From positions 59,209 through 123,208 of the forward strand of contig DF237195.1 in NCBI GenBank assembly GCA_000708835.1: DNA of 64,000 nucleotides. The letters run 5' to 3'. This DNA is from Klebsormidium nitens. Its lineage: Eukaryota > Streptophyta > Klebsormidiophyceae > Klebsormidiales > Klebsormidiaceae. This document shows, piece by piece, positions 56,601 through 64,000 of the stretch (positions are counted from its first letter, which is position 1; each line of letters begins with the position of its first letter). A program made the translations under genes and the position numbers. A model generated the notes under the pieces. It saw only the letters and a program-made list of their open reading frames with translations. It searched no databases and was not told where the DNA came from.

Positions 56601-59600
56601 CAAACGACAGGGATGCCGGGCAAGACGTTGCTCCAGCATGGGTTGTGTGATCGAAAGGGAGCATGGCATGGTTAGCTTCTCTTTCGAAGACCAAACTCGT
56701 ATCCAAAAGGCATACTAAAAGCGTTTTCCAGAAAGGAGCACGCCAGATCGGGACCCCAACTTACTCGCAACACCGTTCCATGCGTCAGAAACACGACTTT
56801 ACGTGTTCCGTCCGAACAGAATTTCCCCCCCAAAACCATTTCCAATCGAGCTAGTGACTCGCCTCGAAGGGATACATCTGCAGCGGCCCCTTCTCTTCGG
56901 CGGCCGGCAGCCGCCCCGCACCCTCGCCCGAGCGCGCGCGTGCCCGTTGCTCTGCCGCGTTCATGCGATCCAGGGCCTCCACGAACTCCTCCTCGGAGTC
57001 GCTGTCATCCTTCAAATCAAAGCGGAGGACTATTTCAATTATTGAAAAAGAAATAGATTGCAGCACATTGCGCAGCAAAGCACCGCGGAGGTCAGCATCG
57101 CGAACAGGACTGGAAGAAAAGGGGAGCGACCGACGTAAACGAGCCGGAAACACGAGCAGAAAACTTTTTTAGTGCAGGTTATTCACGGAGCAGTCAAAGC
57201 ACGCCGGATGAGAGCTAGTCTCCCGCGGAGACGCAGAACTACGTACACGTATTATTTTAAACCACGACGAGAACATAAGGTGTTTGCTTTGACAGACCTA
57301 TGAAGAAGCTCAGACGAAACTGCGGTACTCAGATAGGGCAACCAGTCTTTCACGAACAAAAAAACAGCAACAACCCTCCCTGCAAGCCACGATCCTTACC
57401 TCGGCGTTCGAGCGGTATCTCCGGCCGTTGCTTTCTGCCATCCTGCGCCGATTCCCCGCCCCTGTTTCCCTCTCCGACTCTTCCGATTCCGATTCCGTCC
57501 CGTCGTCCACGTCAAACCCTCCGCCGGTATCGATCTTGCGGTACTCGCAGCGCGGCCGCTTGCCGAGGAGCATGGCGTCAACGGTGGCTGTACGGGCACA
57601 AGTCACAGCGATTGACACTAGCTTCGCGGCTGACTGCGAGTCTAGGGATCGAAAGGGCGCCCTCAGGAGGCGCCTTGAAAGGATTTTGAGAAACGTTGTG
57701 CAGAAGCGTAATAGACAGGGAGACGGTAGTAAAGGCTCAGGGCAAGGGGCTTCTCGTATCGCTTGCAAGCGTCGATGGACTCATGACAATTAAGTGAAAC
57801 GGGAAGAAGTGACGCTGGGCCTGGATATGTTGACAAAGGACACATACCGCACCGGAGAAACGCCAGACAGTCCGTGCTACTCCCCAGAGAAGGTCAAACA
57901 CAGAACGAGTCCGAGCCCCCCAGGCCCCGCATACATCGTAATATAGCCTCCAGCCCTAGATTTCAAGAACTTCTAATCAAACTTTCCAAGAGCTTACATA
58001 GATTCCGAAACATCTTAGCCCAAGACCTTGACACCCAACATTTGTCTCCCGATATAAAATTGATTTCCGTACCTGACAAACTCCGGTGCACTCGCCACTC
58101 GGTTCGTGAGATCATCTCCACCGCAGCGGAGAACGTCGGCGGCCCCTTCCGCTCCAGGACGCTCTTCTGCACGCCCCGCCGCCGCGCCTCGTCGTCGCCC
58201 AACGTCACGCTCTGTAGAGGAACCCAGGTAAGCATGATGTTTTCATCCACGGTTCAAGACGGAGCATATTGACGGACGAGGTTTACCGACGCTCCGTTCC
58301 TAAGCATTTGCCGCAGTGAGGGGCAGCCAATCTGGAGCTCTTTGAAGCAATTTTTGTTCAGAGGGAAAGAAAAAGAGAAGGCAGAGGGACAATTCCAGAG
58401 CAGTTTTGTTTAGCCGGCCAGCTCAATGCCGCCTGCCTGCTATGGGGGCTGAGAATTTAATGTGGAGTGGCAGTGACGATTTCGATACCGTGAGAACCAA
58501 ATCTTCAAAGTCAGAACCACTTGACAAGCTGGGACGCTGAAGAGAAACAGCAATCCTGGAGGATCGACAACCTGTTTCTGTTTCTTTTATTCTCAACAAA
58601 AAGGTCTCTTGTTAACTTTTATCTCACTAAAAGTGGGCGTCCGGTCTGCACTCACGAGCGCACCTGGACATTGGACGGTGCAAACCACCGAGTTGGATCT
58701 ATCGGACGGCTCAAAGTTGGCCCTTTCGAGCCTCCCTCCAGCCTTCCTCAGGACTCAGTCTCACTAGTGAGCTTATAAAATCCGACGCCCACTTTAATTT
58801 GTGAAAGTGGACTGCCCACCTCGATGCCGCCCGCCAGCTGGCAGAGCGAGGGGTTCTTGATGAGGTTCTCGATGGTCATTCCGTGCGCGGTGCCGACCAG
58901 CTGCACGCCGCGCTGCGCGATGGTGCCCGCGGCCGCCGCCTCTAGTTCCGTCCCGATCTCGTCGATCACGATGACCTGCGGCATGTGGTTCTCCACTGCC
59001 TCGATCATCACCTGGAAGCAACGGGCAAGACTTCGGTACCTTATAAATCGGTCTGTGACTCCTCTCGCTTCACCATGGATTAAGGATCCAGCGACAGTTC
59101 TGTTTGTCGTGTGGCGGCTTTGACCGTCTCTGTGACTCGGTATACTTCATGCTTGTTGGACAAAAAGGCCTTGTCGGCATGTCGACTCGCTGGAGTGAAA
59201 GCCCAAGAACATTGGGAACCTTCAGATCTCCTCTATATCTCCACGTAATCGAGAAATCGGCTCCGAGGGAAATGTCCAAAATTGAAGCGGAGAAGAACCG
59301 TGAAGCTCAGTCTCCAGGGCTTGTAAAGAGACTAGACGAGTCTCCCAGTGCCTTACTTCCAGTTCTGATCCTCCTCTGCGGCGACCCCAGCCTGTTCCTG
59401 TCGTCACAGAAAAAGTAAGACCCAGAAAGAGAGGAAGACTAGCTTACGTGATGTTGCAGCTCGGGTGACGGCACCTGCATCCTGCGCGCGCGCCCGATCC
59501 CCGGGTGCGGGATGTCGCCGTCCCCCCCGATCTCGTTACTGGTATCCACAATCACGACGCGCTTGTTGTATTCGTCCGCGAGCATGCGGGACACCTCGCG

Positions 59601-61477
59601 GATCGCCGTCGTTTTGCCGACTCCCGGGGGGCCCATGAGCAGAATCGATGCGCCGGTGGAGACCAGATCCCGTACCTGATGGAGGTTAATTCTACATAAA
59701 TGGTCCACTTGCGTTTGTTGTTCTTGATATGGATAGTCCAGCAACACGCAGTTCATCGGAAGGAGTCTGCGGACTGGCACACAGGCCCGTAAAGACTTCT
59801 GAAATATCAGGTTCGTTACTCTTTTTGAGACGAGTTGCTACAAGCAAAGCACAGCCAGACTCAACGTTCTGTTTGCTGCTGCTGCGCAGTGAAGCCCACG
59901 ATTCACACCGAAGCAACCTAGAAAAGGGGGCTGGAAACAACGGACAACCTCAAACGATGTTCCAACAACGTTGCGGATCGCCCGCTACAATGGATCTGGG
60001 CCGTGAAACAGCGACAACAACACATGCTCTGCCCCCTGTGCTGCGATTAGACTGAATGCGAGCGAGCCCCGGCATACTGACGTTCCAAACCCCTCTAAGA
60101 GAGAGGGGATATTGTAATGACCGATAGAAGCAAAGGAGACCCCCGCACCATTTCGGCGCTCCCTGGTATGGCCCGCCCGACTCTGCAAGTGAGGCCCACG
60201 ATGCGCCCCGAGCGGCTCCGAATGGCGCTCACACGGTGCAGCGTGCGGTCAATGCCCGCGCGGTTGTCGCCCCCAAACAGCCCCACCTGCGTCAAAAACC
60301 GCAGAGTTTCAGCAGAGTCCCAAAAGTGCAGGGTCTCGGCAGAGTCTCATGACTGCGGAGTTTCAGCAGAGTCCCAGGACACTGGAAACGATTCTTAGGA
60401 TGGTACAATGTCGAATCTGCAAGTCCGGTAGATCCTACTTAGTGCCCTGAGAAAACACAAGCGGGGTCGGGCTCGGAAGCTTAAGAGAACTATCATTAGC
60501 GACGCTGGATGGATTGAAAAGAAGCATATGATCAAGCCTGGGTTTGGGAGTTCAGCCCGAGAGCAGCGTCTGGCGCTGCCACTCCACGCACTTCACAATT
60601 GGGAGCATCTAACGTGGACCCAGAAAAACTATGTCAATGCGTGCCGGTGAACGTTCCCGGCAAGTAAGAAAACGGGCGGCGGGCATAAAATGCAGGACGA
60701 TGAGAAGAGGAAGGAGCGCGGTAGGAATTATTTCAGGGGAAGGGCTAAATGACATACCTTTCCTACGGCCAACTCAATGTCCTTCGCTGTGACACTATCC
60801 TCCGATAGGAACACGTCTCCGCTCGGAAAGCGTGCCATTGGCCGCCTGCCCAAGTCCAGCACGATCTCCACCAGTGCGTCCCGCTCCGGATGTTCCTCCA
60901 CTCTAGTTCTGATTGTTCCAGGCAACAGATCTAGAAGCTGGCTCAACTCTTCTTCGGGGTTGGGATTCAGGGTTTTGCGGTCTCCTGATATCACTTCAGA
61001 GCTCAGAGACGCTTGGAGTGTTGAAGTGGTGGAGTGAGAAAATGAAAGCGAAGGCAGATGGGAGGATTTTAGCGCTTTACGAGGGGCTAATATGGGCTTC
61101 TTTCGGTGTTCCAAGCCATGAACCGGGAAAGAATATTCTGACGAGCGGATGCGCAGCGCTGAGAAACTGCTTTTCATTGATCTTCTGAGAAACCCTCCTC
61201 TCTGCCGACTGTCAATCTGACTAATTGTACCTACGGGACTTTCACTTTTTGAGTTGCGCTGCCACTCGTTCTGCGATGAGTTTCTTCCGAAAAACCGCGC
61301 TTGGCCACACCTAAGCGTGCCTCCCCACTCGCAGTGCTGGGCGGGGGACAACTGCATCCGTAGCCCAAACTCTAGCGATTCACTTTCCGAAGAACCAGTC
61401 TGCGAGCGACACCTGTGCGCAGCAGTCATCCGCAAAGGGGGCTGACTCGGCAGCACCCCAACCGCCTGCGACCCCAT
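53614..61477 (-). CDS. SPD1: SPD1/Ycf45-like plastid AAA ATPase with R3H-type C-terminus
   Basis: Eleven exons close in frame to 928 residues: 61477-60758, 60286-60149, 59675-59448, 59011-58820, 58211-58073, 57587-57400, 57009-56863, 56320-56144, 55697-55512, 54705-54616 and 54195-53614. An N-terminal Ser/Arg-rich region fits a transit peptide. The ATPase core has [12 protein letters not shown], Walker [10 protein letters not shown] (about 301-309), [13 protein letters not shown] and Walker B VIVIDEIG (about 375-382). [20 protein letters not shown] and [16 protein letters not shown] follow, as in Arabidopsis SPD1 (At3g10420) and cyanobacterial or plastid Ycf45. The later [20 protein letters not shown] module and an R3H-like segment ([10 protein letters not shown]) precede a long divergent tail. 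SPD1 is needed for plastid development in seedlings; a nucleic-acid-linked ATPase role is likely. The histidine expected in R3H is not visible. Exon 7 appears to end at a GC donor (GAG|GCGAGT). Confidence 0.9.
55340..55445 (-). repeat. decayed copy of an SPD1-like exon end
   Basis: The stretch resembles the 3' end and donor of exon 55697-55512: CAACCCACC at the donor, ATCTCCTGCTCCA, TTGTTG and TTTGACGGCT versus TTTAGCGGCT. It lies in the following intron, about 165 bp away, and is another splice-junction duplicate. Confidence 0.7.
55735..55790 (-). repeat. decayed copy of an SPD1-like exon start
   Basis: CATCTGGGGCGTTTGCCTGC at about 55752-55771 repeats the acceptor and first bases of exon 55697-55512 (CATCTGGGGCATCGTATTTGCCTGC, 55677-55700) with a small deletion. 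It lies upstream of the real acceptor in gene orientation. Confidence 0.65.
60301..60381. repeat. three 27-bp tandem repeats in an SPD1-like intron
   Basis: Three units of 27 bp (60301-60327, 60328-60354, 60355-60381) share GCAGAGTTTCAGCAGAGTC with a few changes. They lie directly 5' (gene orientation) of the acceptor of exon 60286-60149. Confidence 0.9.
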
Positions 61478-62663
61478 CGCTCGCGTGCGGAAAACTCTGG
61501 CGATATGTGAGCGGCCGATTCTAGATGCTGCAGCGCTCCCAGATCAAGATGCAATGCTGATATGGCAGCTCGTCGCGCTTGTTCTGACAGCTTCCTTGGA
61601 TGCCCTTGATCAAGGGCCAGGCTGCCCTCAGCAGCACACCTGACACCGGTTTAGGACCAAGCTAGCTTCTTCCGAGAGCCCTGGGAAAACAGTAAGGAAA
61701 TATGTGTTCAGCGCTAGAAATCAGTAGGATCAGAGCGGAAGTGGAAGCCCTGAAGCTGAAGGGCGGCCGCGATCGCAAGCGGCAGGCGGCCGCGGACGTG
61801 GCCGACAGACCCTAGCCGCGGCGCCGCAAGTTAACCAAGAGAACTAGAGCGATGAGATATCGTAGAGCCGGCACAGGGTTTGCGAATCCTCAAGAATGTA
61901 CATATGCCAGCCACGTGGCACATGGGACAAAAGAAGTAAATGCGAAGGGCGCGGCGGCCTGCACTCGGGATTCTGTATGCGTGTCAGCCTCAAAGAAGCC
62001 CTCAGTGCGGCTGCGCAATCATGGAACAGTGTCTATGCAGGGACTGGTCGCACACAGGACCACGTGCTACGGGAATGATGGCGGTGACAGGTGTCGTGCT
62101 CACCAGCTTCGGAAATTGCCCCCCAGGCTGTCAAACCGATGACCCTTTCCTCTTCTTCAAGTTCTTGGCCGACTGCAGTGTGCACAGTGATATGAAGAGG
62201 GCACAGCCCTGGAAGCCGATATTGCGCTAATCTTACACTACCTATTACTACCTTCTGTCGTCGGACAATTTCAGCTGAATCACTTTGAACCGGGAGGACT
62301 CTTTTGCTGCACGTTTATACAGTAGGCATCTTAAGACTTCTGCACTTGGTGGTCAAACTCTTCCTGCTACAACCTATCAAAGCTACAGCGGTGATGCATT
62401 TGAAGATCGTCATCTGAGGACTCCCTCCGAACCCGAAGCAGGCGCTTTAGAGATGCTACCGTAAGCTCTCTCCCTGCTTGCGAGGGTAGGGCCGTCAGCT
62501 CAACGGTTCATCCCCTTGCGATTCCTAACAAGACTATCTACCAGATTAGGTTGCGGCATCCTGCTCCTTTTCGCCCCACTACCCCAAGCAGCTCATTCCC
62601 TCTTCTTTGTGAAAGCTTGTCAAAATCTCAAACCAGTTGTTACAATCACCAGCAACCAGTAAC
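61478..62663. promoter_or_regulatory. divergent intergenic region between the SPD1-like gene and the right-edge gene
   Basis: About 1.2 kb separates two divergent start codons. A short GC-rich patch at 61740-61815 has a plus-strand open frame ending in a stop, but it has no splice partner I can identify. No core promoter element is clear. Confidence 0.4.
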
Positions 62664-62841
62664 ATGGCGACAGCTGGCAGCTACGCCCCCACCCCCGACA
62701 GCTCAACTCGGAGTGGCGCCCAGTACATCAAAGAAGGCGCGTCGCAGGCACCGTATGGGATCGACATTCCCCCCACCCCGGTCGACGAGCCATCCTACTC
62801 CCCTCATAAGGCCGACCGTATGTTTGAAGACGACAAGTCAG
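62664..62841 (+). CDS. first exon of a gene running off the right edge
   Basis: ATG at 62664 opens 59 codons plus one base, ending at a good donor (TCAG|GTGACT). The peptide is Pro/Ser/Tyr-rich (YAPTPDSSTRSG, YGIDIPPTPVDEPSYSPHK) and looks like a disordered cytosolic N-terminus. GC content is high relative to its surroundings. No second exon with a fitting phase could be placed with confidence before 64000, so the product is unknown. Confidence 0.5.
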
Positions 62842-64000
62842 GTGACTCAGAATGTGCACATGTTTCACTGTGAAAGATCGTTTTTAACAGTGCTCGATAT
62901 CCCACAGATTGTAATGCATTTGGGCTTTGTCTTTGCGCTCAGGTCCGGGACGTCACTTGACTGTCAGGGTCTCTTAATTGATGATAGTCATCACGAATGC
63001 GTGGGTTTGAGATGATCTTGCCGCCTCCAATCGGGGGGTGTACATGCAGAATCCTCTTTGTGTTTAAACTGGGTCTTACGCACCCTCAGGGGCTCGCTCC
63101 ATGAGATCTATTTTGGTGACCTGGAACTTCACTCTTTTTCCCTTTTTTCCCGTTTGCCCCTTTGCGCCCCCCCACCTCCCCCCCCCCAATCCTCCATGCC
63201 TCGGGGGAATCACATTTGAGGGGCAGCTCACTGTTAATGGAGCATGGAAATAGGCAAGCAATGCACTTAGAACAATGTTTGGCCTCTTGTCTCACCATTT
63301 GAGTACCTCCACCTTCAACCTTATCCACTTGATCAAGGCAGGATGGCGTTGAATGGTGCTTCAGGCTAGAGATGCTGAGGGCTCTGCCTCTGCGGTGGCG
63401 CATTTGTATTTGTATAAGCTGGTCAGGCTTCAAAATCTGACCGTACAAGCATTTGCTTCTCAGAGGGGGCCATTCAAAAAGCTTGAGCAAGTTGTCTCTC
63501 CTCGTGTTTCCAGACCCTAGAACCACTAATACTTCCATCTCTTCCAGGAAGTTTGGACTGGGAGGGATCCTCTTGACATCTCAAACGTCAAGCTACGATC
63601 AATCTGGTGACTCAGAACTAGATCCGGTGATCTCTACAGATAACGCTCTACTAATATCGTTATATTGCCAAAACAGAGCTGATGCATTTGGACTCCCAAA
63701 GTGGGTTGGCTTAGTAGCTCTTACCAGTTGCATTGAGAAGCGAGGATTACTCGATGTACCTCTGTCACCTCCCCTAATCTCTTCAAGAATTTTCTAGAAG
63801 ACATGCAGAATCCAAATTGCAAGACCACAAATGCACAAATGGGTAAATTCAGCCGCCTCATGGGTCCAGAAACTCTGTCACTCCATAAGTCCTCTGGTCA
63901 ATGCAGCAGGGACTCCCCCGTTCCGGATCCAGTTTTATGCGAATCTGGTCAAACTATGAGCTTGTAGGAAAGTTAAGGTGACAAATCGAATCCCCCTTGT
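62842..64000 (+). other. presumed intron and downstream part of the right-edge gene
   Basis: No exon could be assigned. TCTGGTGACTCAGAA near 63600-63615 echoes the exon 1 donor context TCAGGTGACTCAGAA (62838-62852), possibly another junction duplicate. A C-rich tract lies at about 63160-63190. Confidence 0.35.

Noticed and set aside
61740-61815. GC-rich plus-strand frame as a possible terminal exon
   Set aside because: There is no upstream exon with matching phase and no recognised motif. It lies in the SPD1-like upstream region.
63540-63615. Candidate second exon of the right-edge gene
   Set aside because: With the phase set by exon 1 it runs into a stop after nine codons. The resemblance to the exon 1 donor is better explained as a local duplicate or chance.

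Overview
This is nuclear eukaryotic DNA from the green plant lineage. Genes are split by GT-AG introns (one likely GC-AG). Exons are clearly more GC-rich than introns. Two genes encode plastid or sporophyte-type proteins restricted largely to plants and their algal relatives: a NEF1-type membrane protein and an SPD1/Ycf45-type AAA ATPase. A streptophyte alga such as Klebsormidium is my best guess from gene content, intron style and base composition; that is inference only.

Layout. (1) 546-5167 (-): an Agenet (plant Tudor) gene, Agenet-1. (2) 6251-15993 (+): a complete nine-exon NEF1 orthologue, about 1074 residues, whose introns hold many decayed copies of neighbouring exon ends plus a MITE-like insertion. 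(3) 18368-22985 (+): a four-exon ferric reductase/NADPH oxidase-type flavocytochrome. (4) 25097-27202 and 28440-30373 (+): a tandem pair of small secreted Pro/Ser/Thr-rich proteins of no family known to me. (5) 31412-39332 (-) and 40241-45834 (+): two further Agenet genes, head to head about 0.9 kb apart, mirror-image paralogues with the same exon phases. (6) 46641-47444 (-): a hypothetical protein. (7) 49639-52434 (-): a plastid-lipid-associated (fibrillin-like) protein. (8) 52733-52832 (+): a tRNA-Ala(UGC) interrupted by a 27-nt insertion and framed by an inverted pair of G/C palindromes. (9) 53614-61477 (-): an eleven-exon SPD1-like ATPase, about 928 residues. (10) 62664 onward (+): the first exon of a gene running off the right edge.

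How genes relate. NEF1, the fibrillin-like protein and the SPD1-like ATPase are all predicted to act in or at plastids, but nothing suggests co-regulation. The three Agenet genes form a local family that combines two Agenet modules with tail modules I cannot assign to a described domain. These are an approximately 80-residue repeat centred on an LL.RW ... NGW core and a second VCALAN ... MP.GW module. This family, the secreted pair, and the recurrent splice-junction duplicates are the most novel signals here.

Limits. Exon borders were derived by hand from splice consensus, phase bookkeeping and paralogue comparison. All main models close in frame. Functions rest on remembered family features, not on a search.
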